In this document: positions 8,412-19,637 of the stretch, in pieces | Numbering within the stretch: the first letter of the stretch is position 1 | How the letters are laid out: each line of letters begins with the position of its first letter | Source of the DNA: Sulfuricella sp. | GTDB lineage: Bacteria > Pseudomonadota > Gammaproteobacteria > Burkholderiales > Sulfuricellaceae | Assembly: GCA_023266195.1 (NCBI GenBank) | Contig: JAHFRP010000010.1 | Location: forward strand, 1 to 64,000 | DNA: 64,000 nt | Direction: 5' to 3' | Made by a program: the position numbers and the translations under genes | The notes under the pieces: model-generated | Databases searched by the model: none | Seen by the model: the letters and a program-made list of their open reading frames with translations, nothing else | Told to the model about the DNA's origin: nothing

Positions 8412-8748
8412 TCAACAGCGCATCGATCTTCGCCGCACAGATGAAGTCGTTTTCGGACAGTCCGTCGATGGCGTGGGTGTGGTAGCGCACGCGGCACTGG
8501 TTGTAGCCCACTTCCAGGTCGGGGTGGTGGTCTTCGTGATGGGACACCCAGGCGGTGGCGTTGACGAAGGCCATGGTCTGATAGTAATCCTTGAAGCGGT
8601 AGGTCTTGGCGATTTTTCCGTCGGCGCATTCCCAGTCGCTGAGCTGGGCGAGCAGCCGTTCGACTTCATCGGCGGACAGGGGAGGCACGCCGCCTTCGCA
8701 GGGCTTGCAGCTTTTGGTGGACAGATTGCAGGCGATTTCATCGGCCAT
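8404..8748 (-). CDS. 4a-hydroxytetrahydrobiopterin dehydratase (PCD/DCoH)
   Basis: The 114-residue protein starts with the segment KSCKPCEGGVPPLS that is usual for bacterial pterin-4a-carbinolamine dehydratases and contains the active-site region HHEDHHPDLEVGYN followed by VRYHTHAIDGLSENDF. The enzyme dehydrates 4a-hydroxytetrahydropterin, recycling the cofactor of aromatic amino acid hydroxylases; no such hydroxylase is in this window. It sits between a cytochrome c gene (10 bases upstream) and rsgA (8-base overlap), an arrangement seen in many betaproteobacteria. Confidence 0.92.
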   Translation of the reverse strand: MADEIACNLSTKSCKPCEGGVPPLSADEVERLLAQLSDWECADGKIAKTYRFKDYYQTMAFVNATAWVSHHEDHHPDLEVGYNQCRVRYHTHAIDGLSENDFICAAKIDALLNG

Positions 8749-8758
8749 GGCTATCTCC

Positions 8759-9064
8759 TCACTTGAAATGGTAATACTGCTGGTTCAGGTAGGCCGCCAC
8801 GTGGATTTCCTCTTCGGGAAACCAGTTCGCGCCGGCGTTGGCGTTGCAGGTGCGGATGCGGGCCAGGAGCTGCTGCGGCGTTTTTACCTTGCGTTCGAGG
8901 CGGGAGTAAAGCGCCGAACCGTCGCCGCCGACCATGGAGGCGTGGCAGCTGACGCAGGATTTGTCGTGCAGCGTCTTGCCGATCTTGGGGTCGCCCGCGG
9001 GAAACGGATTGGCGAGAGCGGGCGCCGTAGCCAACAGGGCCAACAACAGGGTTAGCAGGCGCAT
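8759..9064 (-). CDS. Small periplasmic c-type cytochrome (possibly SHP-like)
   Basis: The 101-residue protein has a signal peptide (MRLLTLLLALLATAPALA) and one heme-attachment site CVSCH at residues 37-41. The only methionine after the heme site is Met44, too close to serve as the usual distal ligand. In the region where that ligand normally lies there is TCNANAGANWFPEEE (residues 72-86) with Asn74 and Asn76. The pattern recalls SHP cytochromes, whose heme has an asparagine ligand next to a cysteine; that assignment is an inference. It is the first gene of the operon with the pterin dehydratase, rsgA and ychJ, and has AAGGAGAG before the ATG. Confidence 0.8.
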   Translation of the reverse strand: MRLLTLLLALLATAPALANPFPAGDPKIGKTLHDKSCVSCHASMVGGDGSALYSRLERKVKTPQQLLARIRTCNANAGANWFPEEEIHVAAYLNQQYYHFK

Positions 9065-9127
9065 TCGTCTCTCCTTGGGGTTTTAGCTCTTAGTGTAGCA
9101 TTCTCGCATCGTTTGAGGCATGTATCG

Positions 9128-9204
9128 GTAGGTCGGTTCAAGCGCAGCGGAACCGACGTATCTCACCGGAAATCGTCGGTTCCGCTGCGCTTGAACCGAC
9201 CTAC
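9128..9204. repeat. GTAG-headed REP-like inverted repeat, perfect 31-bp arms
   Basis: The left arm 9128-9158 begins GTAGGTCGGTTCAAGCGCAG and the right arm 9174-9204 is its exact reverse complement ending CCGACCTAC, with a 15-base loop. It lies between the M48 peptidase gene and the cytochrome gene. A half copy occurs at 30445-30475. Confidence 0.9.
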
Positions 9205-9211
9205 ACACGGC

Positions 9212-10468
9212 CTACGCATGCCGTGCCGCCTGGCCGGCGCTCAGCAGGTGCGCGATGCGGATCGCCGCCGGCGGGTGGGAGTCGTAGAAAGCCGAGTGGA
9301 GCGGGTCGGGCGTGAGCGTGGCGGCGTTGTCGTTGTAGAGCTTGACCAGCGCGCGCACCAGGTCCGACGCGCTGGCGTGGTCGGCGGCATAGCGGTCGGC
9401 CTCGAACTCGTGGCGGCGCGAGTAGAAGCTCATCAGGGGCTGCAACAGGAAGGTGAACACCGGCATCGCCAGCAGGAACAGCAGCAGGCCGGCGGCGGTG
9501 CCGGGCGTGGCGACGCCGAGGCCGTGGTAGAACCATGTCTGGTCCATCAGCCAGCCGAGCAGGCCGAGTCCGGCCAGGCTCATCGCGGCCATCAGGGCGA
9601 TGCGCTTGACGATGTGGCGGCGCTTGAAATGGCCCAGCTCGTGGGCCAGCACCGCGACGATCTCGTCGTGGTCGAGCCGTTCCAGCAGGGTGTCGAAAAA
9701 CACGATGCGGCGCGATTTGCCGAAACCGGTGAAATAAGCGTTGCCGTGGGTGCTGCGCCTGGAGCCGTCCATCACGTAAAAGCCTTCCGCCCGGAAGCCG
9801 CATTTCTGCAGCAGCTGTTCGATCTGCCCTTTCAGCGTGGCGTCCGCCAGCGGCGTGAATTTGTTGAACAGCGGCGCGATGAAGGTCGGGTAGATCGCCA
9901 GCACCAGCAGGTTGAACGCCATCCAGGCGAGCCAGACGTAGAGCCACCAGTGGGCGCCCATCCGCCCCATCAGCCACAGTATGCCGAGCAGGAGCGGGAT
10001 GCCGACCGCCAGCCCGAGCAGCACCTGCTTGGCCAGGTCGGTGAAAAACAGCGCCACCGTCATCTTGTTGAAACCAAATCGTGCGTCAATACCGAACGCC
10101 CGGTAGTAGCCCAGCGGCAGCTCCATCACGGCGGACAGCGCGAATACGCTGAGGATCAGCGCCGCGCCCTGCCACAGCCCGCGCCCGAGCAGGCCGACCC
10201 ACCATCCGCTCAGCGCCTCGATCCCGCCGCCCAGGGTAAAGGCGAGCAGCAGGGCGGTTTCCACCAGGATGCCGAGATGGCCGAGGCGGGTCTTGGCGAT
10301 GCTGTAATCCGCCGCCTTGCGGTGCGATTCCAGGCTGACGCGGTCGGCAAACTCTGCCGGCACGCTGTCCCGGTGCGCCCGGATGTGGCGGATATGGCGC
10401 AGCGCGAGCCAGCAGCGCGTGGCGGCGGAAAGGGCGAGCGCGGCAAGGAAGATCAGCGTGAATGTCAT
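9212..10468 (-). CDS. M48 family zinc metallopeptidase (CAAX protease/HtpX-like)
   Basis: The 418-residue membrane protein has an N-terminal membrane region with several helices, the M48 N-terminal domain, and the catalytic zinc motif HELGH in VLAHELGHFKRRH, with the third zinc ligand in FEADRYA. The layout is that of Ste24-type (M48A) enzymes rather than the shorter HtpX. Such proteases act in membrane protein quality control; bacteria have no CAAX prenylation substrates known for them. The start at 10468 lies 57 bases from the divergent orn start. The gene order M48 peptidase // orn is common in betaproteobacteria. Confidence 0.9.
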   Translation of the reverse strand: MTFTLIFLAALALSAATRCWLALRHIRHIRAHRDSVPAEFADRVSLESHRKAADYSIAKTRLGHLGILVETALLLAFTLGGGIEALSGWWVGLLGRGLWQGAALILSVFALSAVMELPLGYYRAFGIDARFGFNKMTVALFFTDLAKQVLLGLAVGIPLLLGILWLMGRMGAHWWLYVWLAWMAFNLLVLAIYPTFIAPLFNKFTPLADATLKGQIEQLLQKCGFRAEGFYVMDGSRRSTHGNAYFTGFGKSRRIVFFDTLLERLDHDEIVAVLAHELGHFKRRHIVKRIALMAAMSLAGLGLLGWLMDQTWFYHGLGVATPGTAAGLLLFLLAMPVFTFLLQPLMSFYSRRHEFEADRYAADHASASDLVRALVKLYNDNAATLTPDPLHSAFYDSHPPAAIRIAHLLSAGQAARHA

Positions 10469-10525
10469 GGAGTCGGGGGTGGTTTACGGCTAGAATGATT
10501 CGCTTTTGAATGACAGGTTCTCATT

Positions 10526-11071
10526 ATGGCACAAGACAGCACTCGCCTCATCTGGCTCGACATGGAGATGTCCGGCCTGGTTCCCGAGCGGGACCGCATT
10601 ATCGAGATCGCCGTGGTGGTCACCGATTCCGACCTGAATACCGTCGCCGAAGCGCCGGTGCTGGTGGTGCACCAGCCCGACGCGGTGCTCGATGCCATGG
10701 ATGCCTGGAACAAGGCGACGCACGGCAAATCCGGCCTGATCGACAAGGTCCGGGCCTCGACCCTGGGCGATGCCGATGTCGAGGCGCAACTCCTCGCCTT
10801 CCTCATGCAGCACGTCCCGGCGAAGAAATCGCCGATGTGCGGCAATTCGATCTGCCAGGACCGGCGCTTCATGGCGAATTACATGCCGGCCCTGGAAGAT
10901 TATTTCCACTACCGCAATCTCGACGTGAGCACCCTCAAGGAACTCGCCAAGCGCTGGAAACCGCAGGTCTACGGCGGATTCAAGAAGGATAACAACCACA
11001 CCGCGCTGGCTGACGTGTACGAATCCATCAATGAACTAAAATACTATAGGGCGAACCTGCTTCGGGAATGA
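10526..11071 (+). CDS. orn: Oligoribonuclease
   Basis: The 181-residue protein is a DEDDh 3'-5' exonuclease: Asp12 and Glu14 in WLDMEMSGL, the second acidic region in [11 protein letters not shown], and the histidine and aspartate in [11 protein letters not shown]. Orn degrades very short RNAs and the linear product of cyclic-di-GMP turnover (pGpG). Length and motifs match the family closely. The ATG is preceded by ACAGG. It is divergent from the M48 peptidase gene and 113 bases upstream of the glucan phosphorylase gene. Confidence 0.96.
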   Translation: MAQDSTRLIWLDMEMSGLVPERDRIIEIAVVVTDSDLNTVAEAPVLVVHQPDAVLDAMDAWNKATHGKSGLIDKVRASTLGDADVEAQLLAFLMQHVPAKKSPMCGNSICQDRRFMANYMPALEDYFHYRNLDVSTLKELAKRWKPQVYGGFKKDNNHTALADVYESINELKYYRANLLRE

Positions 11072-11184
11072 TGGCCGCTGAAATGCAATTCAGGTCGCGG
11101 CATTCACGGGCTCTGCGACCGACGGCTTTCCCGAGGTTCATATAGAAAAACAGCAACAAAAAATGCAAGATTAAAGGGAGCGGC

Positions 11185-13743
11185 ATGAAGCAAGGCACTA
11201 ATTTCGTACTCGAGGTCAACCCGAAAATCCCGCGCAAGCTGATGCGCCTGGAGGAGCTGGCCAACAACCTCTGGTACGGCTGGGACAAGCCGACGCGGAC
11301 CTTGTTTGCGCGCCTGCATCCCGGTTTGTGGGACGCGGTTGGCCACAACCCCAAGGTGTTCCTGCGCCGGGTGGACGAAAAGCGGCTGGCGGAGGCGGCG
11401 GAAGACCAGGTCTTTCTGGCCACCGTCAATCGCGTGCTGTCGGCCTACGACACCTACCATAACGAGCCGCTGCGCCGCGGCAGCGGCCACGAGCAGTTCA
11501 AGGAGGGCGAGCTGATCGCCTACTTCTGCGCCGAATTCGGTTTTCATGAAAGCTTTCCGATCTATTCCGGCGGCCTCGGCATTCTCGCCGGCGACCACTG
11601 CAAATCGGCGAGCGACCTGCGCCTGCCGTTCGTCGCGGTCGGCCTGCTTTACCGCCAGGGCTACTTTTCCCAGATCATCGACGGCGAAGGCAACCAGATC
11701 GCCACCTACAGCGATTCGGATTTCGAGGATCTGCCGATCGTCCCGGCGCTGGGCGAGGACGGCGTCGAGGTGCAGATTTCCGTCGAGCTGCCGGGGCGGA
11801 TGGTGGCGGTCAAGGTGTGGCAGGCCCGCATCGGCCACGTCACCCTGTACCTGCTCGATACCGACCTGGAGGAAAACACGCCGACCGACCGCGACATCGC
11901 CCACCAGCTCTACGGCGGCGACAGCAACCTGCGCATCATGCAGGAGATCATCCTCGGCATCGGCGGCGTGCGCGCCCTGATGGCGCTGGGTCTGAAGCCC
12001 ACGGCGTGGCACATCAACGAAGGCCACGCCGCGTTCCTGGTGCTGGAACGCGCCCGCTACATGGTCGCCGATGGGCTGAATTTCGCCGGCGCGCTGGAGG
12101 CGGCCGCCAGCAACACCGTGTTCACCACCCACACGCCGGTGCCGGCGGGGCACGACCATTTCGCCGAGAGCATGATCTGCGATTATTTCCAGCCCCTGTG
12201 CCAGGAGCTGAAAATCAGCTGCGAGTCGTTCTTGGCGCTGGGCCGCACGCCCGACGGGCCGGATTTCAACATGACCGCCCTCGCGTTGCGCGGCTCGCGC
12301 TTTCACAACGGCGTCAGCCGCATCCACGGCGAAGTGTCCTCGCGCATCTGCGCCAGCCAGTGGCCGCAGGTGGCGCCCGAGGAAAACCCGATGAGCTACG
12401 TCACCAACGGCGTGCACGTGCCGACTTTCCTGGCGCAGGAATGGATCGACATGTTCGACAACGTGTTCGGCTACGAGTGGCGCCACCGCCTCACCGACCT
12501 CAACTACTGGTCGCGCATCGATGAAATTCCCGACCACCTGTTCTGGAGTGTGCGCCAGTCGCTCAAGTCGCAGATGCTCCAGCTGGTGCGCTTCCGCACC
12601 AGCAGCCAGCATTTCCGCAACCACGGCTCGGAGGCCCATCTCGACCGGCTGCTCAAGCACGTCGATCCCTACAACCCGAACGTTCTCACCATCGGCTTCG
12701 CGCGCCGCTTCGCCACCTACAAGCGCGCCGCGCTGATCTTCGAAGACCTCGACTGGCTGCGCCAGATCATTTCCGAAGCCGACCGCCCGGTGCTGTTCAT
12801 CTTCGCCGGCAAGGCGCATCCCGCCGACCGCCCCGGCCAGGACCTGATCCGGCAGATCCAGCATATTTCCCACCTGCCCGAATTCGAGGGCAACATCCTC
12901 CTGGTGGAAGGCTACGACATGGGCCTGGCGCGCCGCCTGGTGGCGGGCGTGGACGTGTGGCTCAACAACCCGGTGTACCCGCTCGAAGCCAGCGGCACTT
13001 CCGGCATGAAGGCGGGGATCAACGGCGTGATCAACCTCTCCGTCCTCGACGGCTGGTGGGGGGAAGGCTACGACGGCACCAACGGCTGGGCGGTCAAGCC
13101 GGCACCGGCCTACCTCGACGATTACCGCCGCAACAAGGAAGACAGCCAGACGCTCTACGAAATCCTGCAGGACCGCGTTGTGCCTCAGTTCTACGACCGT
13201 GGCAAAATGGGCTACTCGGCGGAATGGGTCAGGCGCTCCAAGCGCTCCATCGCCAGCCTGCTGCCGCGTTTCAACTCCAACCGGATGGTGGGCGAATACG
13301 GCTCGCGTTTTTACCTGCAAGCATGCCGCCAGGGCGAACTCTACGCCCAGAACGGCTACGCCATCGCGAAACAGCTGTCGGCCTGGAAAATCAGGGTGAG
13401 CGCGGCGTGGCAGGGCATCGAGATACGCCGGCTGGACGTGCCGAAAAAGCATATCCAGTTCGGCGACAGCGTGCGCTTCGAAGTCGCCCTGAAACTGAAC
13501 GGCATGTCGCCGGAAGACGTGGTGGTCGAACTCCTGCTGCGCCGCCCCACCCGCAAGGACCAGAAGGATTACCTGCACTTCAGCTTCCTGTTCCAGGACG
13601 TCATGAAGGATACCGGCGAACACCTGTTCACCCTCGACCTCGCCCCCGACCTGTGCGGCCGGCTGGACTACAAAATTCGCGTCTATCCCTGGCAGGAACT
13701 GCTGACCCATCCGCTGGAAATGGGGTTGATGGTCTGGCTGTGA
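11185..13743 (+). CDS. glgP: Alpha-glucan (glycogen/maltodextrin) phosphorylase, GT35
   Basis: The 852-residue enzyme is of the shorter alpha-glucan phosphorylase type: it begins with the DUF3417-like segment (RLEELANNLWYGWD) and then the GT35 domain (ESFPIYSGGLGILAGDH, HINEGHAAFLVLERAR, GFARRFATYKRA). The PLP lysine is Lys609 in EASGTSGMKAG. It phosphorolyses alpha-1,4-glucan ends to glucose-1-phosphate, the degradative counterpart of the glgC-glgA-glgB route encoded nearby. The start ATG follows AAAGGGAG. It is convergent with glgA, separated by a repeat. Confidence 0.93.
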   Translation: MKQGTNFVLEVNPKIPRKLMRLEELANNLWYGWDKPTRTLFARLHPGLWDAVGHNPKVFLRRVDEKRLAEAAEDQVFLATVNRVLSAYDTYHNEPLRRGSGHEQFKEGELIAYFCAEFGFHESFPIYSGGLGILAGDHCKSASDLRLPFVAVGLLYRQGYFSQIIDGEGNQIATYSDSDFEDLPIVPALGEDGVEVQISVELPGRMVAVKVWQARIGHVTLYLLDTDLEENTPTDRDIAHQLYGGDSNLRIMQEIILGIGGVRALMALGLKPTAWHINEGHAAFLVLERARYMVADGLNFAGALEAAASNTVFTTHTPVPAGHDHFAESMICDYFQPLCQELKISCESFLALGRTPDGPDFNMTALALRGSRFHNGVSRIHGEVSSRICASQWPQVAPEENPMSYVTNGVHVPTFLAQEWIDMFDNVFGYEWRHRLTDLNYWSRIDEIPDHLFWSVRQSLKSQMLQLVRFRTSSQHFRNHGSEAHLDRLLKHVDPYNPNVLTIGFARRFATYKRAALIFEDLDWLRQIISEADRPVLFIFAGKAHPADRPGQDLIRQIQHISHLPEFEGNILLVEGYDMGLARRLVAGVDVWLNNPVYPLEASGTSGMKAGINGVINLSVLDGWWGEGYDGTNGWAVKPAPAYLDDYRRNKEDSQTLYEILQDRVVPQFYDRGKMGYSAEWVRRSKRSIASLLPRFNSNRMVGEYGSRFYLQACRQGELYAQNGYAIAKQLSAWKIRVSAAWQGIEIRRLDVPKKHIQFGDSVRFEVALKLNGMSPEDVVVELLLRRPTRKDQKDYLHFSFLFQDVMKDTGEHLFTLDLAPDLCGRLDYKIRVYPWQELLTHPLEMGLMVWL

Positions 13744-13768
13744 AGCGGGGCGGTTTCGCCTTGAGCGC

Positions 13769-13838
13769 CACAGGATGCGGTGGCGAAGGAACCGCAGGGT
13801 TCGCGATCGATGCGGTTCGCAGGTTCACCGCATCCTAC
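13769..13838. repeat. CCTAC-ended palindromic repeat between glgP and glgA
   Basis: Arms CAGGATGCGGTG and CACCGCATCCTAC-type enclose AACCGCAGGGTTCGCGATCGATGCGGTTCG-like inner arms. A better copy headed by GTAG is at 46991-47061. It separates two convergent genes and could serve as a bidirectional terminator, though no U-tract follows. Confidence 0.7.
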
Positions 13839-13841
13839 GGG

Positions 13842-15314
13842 CTATTGAAATAGGCTCTTATACAGCGCCAGGTAATCCTCGGCGCTTTTTTGCCAGCTGA
13901 AATCGCGCGTCATGCCGTTGCGCTGGATCCGGTTCCAGATATCCTTGTCGTGGTAGGCGTCGAGCGCCCGGCCGATGCAGGCATAAAAGGCTTCCGCCGT
14001 CGGCGGCGCGAAGACGAAGCCGCTGGCGCTGGCGTCGGCGAGGGTGGCCGGGTTGGCGTCCACCACCGTGTCGGCCAGGCCGCCGGTGGCGTGCACCACG
14101 GGCGGGGTGCCATAGCGCTGGCTGTACATCTGGTTGAGGCCGCAGGGCTCGAAGCGCGACGGCATCAGGAACAGGTCCGCGCCCGCTTCCATCAGGTGCG
14201 ACAGGCCTTCGTCGAAGCCGATCAGCGCGCCGACCTTGCCGGGATAGGCCTGGATGAGCCGGCGGAAGCCGTTTTCCAGTTCCGCCTCGCCGGTGCCCAG
14301 GAGGGCGATTTGCACCGGCTTGTCGAGCAGGCGCGGCGCGATTTCTAGCAGCAGGTCCTGGCCTTTCTGGTGGGTGATGCGGCTGATGATGCCGAGCAGC
14401 GGGATGTCCGGGTCGGGCGCGAGCCCCAGCCTTTCCTGCAGGGCGCGCTTGTCGGCGGCCTTGCCGGCGAGGTCGGCGGCGGCGTAGTTCCGGGCGAGAT
14501 GCGGGTCGGCGGCCGGGTTCCAGTCGTTCGCGTCGATGCCGTTGACGATGCCGGTGAGGCGGGCGCTGCGCTGCGCCAGCAGCCCCTGCATGCCGAAGCC
14601 GAGCGGTTCATCCTGGATTTCCCGCGCATAGGTGGGGCTTACCGTGGTAATGTGGTCGGCATAGTAGAGCCCGGCCTTGAGGAAGGAGAAATTGCCGTAG
14701 TATTCGGCGCCCTCCATGTTGAAGCTTTCCGGCGGCAGGCCGGTCTGGTCGAACACCTGCGGCGGGAAAATGCCCTGGAAGGCGAGGTTGTGGATGGTCA
14801 TCACCGTCGCCGCTTTTTTTCCCGGCATGAAGCGCAGGAAGGCGGGCGCCAGGGCGCTTTGCCAGTCGTTGCAGTGGACGATGTCGGGGCGGAAGGTGAG
14901 CGGCGAGGCTTCGCCGCCGAGCAGCGCGCCGATCCGGGAGAGCAGGGCGAATCGGCGGGCGTTGTCGGGCCAGTCGGCGCCGGACGGATCCTGGTAGGGG
15001 CCGCCGCCGCGCTGGTAGAGCGGCGGGCAATCGACGATCAGGAGCGGCACGCCGCTGCCCGGCAGCGAGGCCGACAGCAGCCGGACCACCTTGGCCTCCG
15101 GCAGGTCGTGGAACACGCAGCGCTGCCGGATATTTTTGGCGCCGGCCAGCACTTTCGGGTAGCCCGGCACCAGCACCTTGATATCCACGCCCAATTCGCG
15201 CAGCGCGGCCGGGAGGGCGCCGCCGACGTCGGCCAGCCCGCCGGTCTTGATCAGGGGATAGATTTCCGGGGTAACGAACAGCACCCGCGGGTTTCGAGTT
15301 TTTCGTGCGGCCAT
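13842..15314 (-). CDS. glgA: Glycogen (starch) synthase, ADP-glucose type
   Basis: The 490-residue protein is a GT5 glycosyltransferase with the ADP-glucose binding motif KTGGLADVGGALP near residue 24, the HNLAFQG segment, and the C-terminal donor-site region MPSRFEPCGLNQMYSQRYG. It adds glucose from ADP-glucose to alpha-1,4-glucan. The family's usual length is about 480-490. A basic leader MAARKTRNPR precedes the first beta strand. It is divergent from gnd by 120 bases and convergent with glgP, and works with glgC (24.3 kb) and glgB (22-24 kb). Confidence 0.96.
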   Translation of the reverse strand: MAARKTRNPRVLFVTPEIYPLIKTGGLADVGGALPAALRELGVDIKVLVPGYPKVLAGAKNIRQRCVFHDLPEAKVVRLLSASLPGSGVPLLIVDCPPLYQRGGGPYQDPSGADWPDNARRFALLSRIGALLGGEASPLTFRPDIVHCNDWQSALAPAFLRFMPGKKAATVMTIHNLAFQGIFPPQVFDQTGLPPESFNMEGAEYYGNFSFLKAGLYYADHITTVSPTYAREIQDEPLGFGMQGLLAQRSARLTGIVNGIDANDWNPAADPHLARNYAAADLAGKAADKRALQERLGLAPDPDIPLLGIISRITHQKGQDLLLEIAPRLLDKPVQIALLGTGEAELENGFRRLIQAYPGKVGALIGFDEGLSHLMEAGADLFLMPSRFEPCGLNQMYSQRYGTPPVVHATGGLADTVVDANPATLADASASGFVFAPPTAEAFYACIGRALDAYHDKDIWNRIQRNGMTRDFSWQKSAEDYLALYKSLFQ

Positions 15315-15434
15315 GAGTGAAAGTTCTAACTAAGCTGACAAATGCCGCCGATTATAGCAGAAGCGCGTCCGGCGGATTTTCGCGCCAGGCGATGGCCTAT
15401 ACTTAAAAAAGTGAAAAACGGGAGTCACAAAAGC

Positions 15435-16345
15435 ATGAACGTCGGCATGATCGGCCTCGGCCGGATGGGCGCCAACATGGCGCGGCGGCTGGTTCGCGGC
15501 GGCGCCGCGGTGGCGGCCTGGAACCGCAATTTCGAGGTGGCCGCGGAGCTGGCGCGGGAAACCGGCCTCACCGCCTGCGCCACCCTGGAGGAACTGGTCG
15601 AGCAGCTCGAACCGCCGCGGGTGGTGTGGACGATGCTGCCGGCGGGCGAACCGTCCGAACAGGTGCTGGTGCATCTGGCGGCGTTGCTGGAAATCGGCGA
15701 CGTGGTGGTGGACGGCGCCAACGCGTTCTACCGCGATTCGATGCGCCATGCCGGCCTGCTCGCCGGGCAGGGCATCCATTTCGTCGATGCCGGCGTGTCG
15801 GGCGGGGTGTGGGGGCTGGAGAACGGCTACGCCCTGATGGTGGGCGGCGACAGGGAGGCGGTGGCCCACGTCGAGCCTTTCCTGAAAGTGCTGGCTCCGG
15901 CGCCGGACAAAGGCTGGCTGCATTGCGGGCCGGCCGGCTCCGGCCATTTCGTCAAGATGGTCCACAACGGCATCGAGTACGGCATGATGCAGGCGTTCGC
16001 CGAGGGGATGGCGCTGCTCAAGGGCAAGGAGGAATTCGCCCTCGACCTGGCCGCGGTGGCCGAAAGCTGGCGCCACGGCAGCGTGGTGCGCTCCTGGCTG
16101 CTCGATTTGACCGCCGAATTCCTCAAGAACGACCAGCAGCTCGGCGGCATCGAACCCTATGTGGCGGATTCCGGCGAAGGGCGCTGGACCGCGCTGGAAG
16201 CCATCGAGCAGGGTCTGCCCGCGCCGGTGATGAGCCTCGCGCTGATGATGCGCTTCGCGTCGCAGGGGGCGAACGACTATCCGGCGAAACTGCTGGCGAT
16301 GATGCGCAAGGGTTTTGGCGGTCATGCGCTGCATGGGGCGAAGCC

Positions 16346-16349
<4 letters not shown>
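15435..16349 (+). CDS. gnd: 6-phosphogluconate dehydrogenase, decarboxylating (short type)
   Basis: The 304-residue enzyme has the Rossmann motif [14 protein letters not shown], the substrate region DAGVSGG and the catalytic segment [18 protein letters not shown]. It belongs to the roughly 300-residue subgroup rather than the 470-residue type. The end of the second beta strand reads AAWNRN, with an arginine after asparagine as in NADP-using enzymes, so NADP use is possible. The frame is open upstream to 15342, but ATG 15435 has GGAG 11 bases upstream and starts at the family position. It overlaps zwf by a GTGA, so the two are coupled. Confidence 0.92.
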
Positions 16350-17830
<1,481 letters not shown>

Positions 17831-17841
17831 ACAAAAGCACG

Positions 17842-17906
17842 CGAAGCGTACCTCGTCCCCCTCTCCCGATGCGGGAGAGGGCTGGGGGTGAGGGCGACGG
17901 TCATGG
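17842..17906. repeat. CTCTCCC-type palindromic repeat
   Basis: GTCCCCCTCTCCC-GATGC-GGGAGAGGG followed by CTGGGGGTGAGGGCGACGG lies between zwf and pgl, preceded by GCACGCGAAGCGTAC. Relatives are at 24069-24193, 60764-60830 and, inside ileS in reverse, 42761-42826. Confidence 0.8.
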
Positions 17907-17944
17907 CGTTTAGCCAAGACCGTCAGTTAGAAAGCTGGAAGTCC

Positions 17945-18639
<695 letters not shown>

Positions 18640-18643
<4 letters not shown>

Positions 18644-18718
18644 GTCGGACCCCCCGTGCCCCCCGTACCCGACGGTTTGGTTGGATGGAATTTGTCGGGT
18701 ACGGGGTGCCCGAGCTAC
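18640..18718. repeat. GTAG-headed repeat supplying stop codons to two convergent genes
   Basis: The element begins GTAGGTCGG at 18640 and ends CCCGAGCTAC at 18718, with internal GTCGGGTACGGGGTGCCC. TAG at 18641-18643 ends pgl and CTA at 18715-18717 (TAG on the minus strand) ends the HDOD gene, so the repeat fills the entire spacer between the two genes. Confidence 0.85.
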
Positions 18719-19548
18719 CGGCTGTCGACGACGTCTTCCTCGAATTCCTTCAGGCCCTCTTCGCCGATACCGAGTTCATCGAGCACCCGCGGACGCAGGC
18801 TATCCCAGTTCGGCTCGGGATATTGCCGGTACACGTTGTGGATATGGATGGCCATTTGCAGGATCGCCACCATGGTGGTGGCTTTGTGCTCGGTGTGCAG
18901 GATGTCGTGGTGAAAGCGCACCGCCTGGCAGATGAAATCGGGAAGATGCCAGTGCCGGGCGAGCAGGTAGCCGGCCACGCAATGGTTGGTGTTGAAGCGG
19001 CGGTCTTCTTCGGCGAGATCCGGCCAATTCTTGTCGGACAGGCGGAACGCCTTGCAATATTCGGGAAAGCGGTTCATCAGGATGGGCACGCCGCATTCGA
19101 GAAACAACCCGGCCATGTAGGCCTGATCCGGGAAGATGTTGCAGACCGAGCGTTGTTTCCAGGCGACGATGGAAGCGAGCTGCGCGATTTCGGCGGAGCG
19201 CTCCCAGAACCATTCGTAATACTGTTCCTTGCCGCCGAGGGTGGTGCGCAAGGCGGCGCACTTGATGATGTTGGCCATCTGCTTCAGCCCGATCACCGAG
19301 ATCGCCTTTTCCAGCGATTCCGCCGGTTTGCGCAGGCCGTAAACCGGCGAGCTGATCATTTTGAAGACGATGGCCGCCAAGCCGGCATCCTTGGCCACCA
19401 GGGCGGCGATATGGCCGATATTGGCCTTCGGCTTGCCGATCAGTTTTTCCAGTTCGTCCAGAACGACCGGCTGAGCCGGAATCTTGATGCCGTTCGCGAG
19501 CAGTTCGTCGAGCTGTGCCTGCTCGGCGTCGGTTTGTGATGAACTCAT
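18715..19548 (-). CDS. HDOD domain protein
   Basis: The 277-residue protein is an HDOD domain over most of its length (LDELEKLIGKPKANIGHIAALVAKDAGLAAIVFKMI split here: helices at about 28-65; then AISVIGLKQMANIIK and the region NHCVAGYLLARHW ... AVRFHHD). HDOD proteins are HD-fold relatives without phosphodiesterase activity that act as scaffolds in signalling and stress responses. No receiver, GGDEF or EAL domain is attached. It lies between pgl and pgi, bounded on both sides by repeats of the same family, so it may form its own unit. Confidence 0.85.
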   Translation of the reverse strand: MSSSQTDAEQAQLDELLANGIKIPAQPVVLDELEKLIGKPKANIGHIAALVAKDAGLAAIVFKMISSPVYGLRKPAESLEKAISVIGLKQMANIIKCAALRTTLGGKEQYYEWFWERSAEIAQLASIVAWKQRSVCNIFPDQAYMAGLFLECGVPILMNRFPEYCKAFRLSDKNWPDLAEEDRRFNTNHCVAGYLLARHWHLPDFICQAVRFHHDILHTEHKATTMVAILQMAIHIHNVYRQYPEPNWDSLRPRVLDELGIGEEGLKEFEEDVVDSR

Positions 19549-19564
19549 ATGCGCTGAGAGAAAT

Positions 19565-19637
19565 GTAGGTCGGGCACCCCCGTGCCCGACGCTTGGGTTG
19601 GATATTCGATTTGTCGGGCACGTGGTGCCCGAGCTAC
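19565..19637. repeat. GTAG-headed repeat upstream of the HDOD gene
   Basis: GTAGGTCGGGCACCCCCGTG at the left and TGTCGGGCACGTGGTGCCCG then AGCTAC at the right form an imperfect hairpin. CTA at 19634-19636 is the TAG stop of pgi on the minus strand. Confidence 0.85.
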
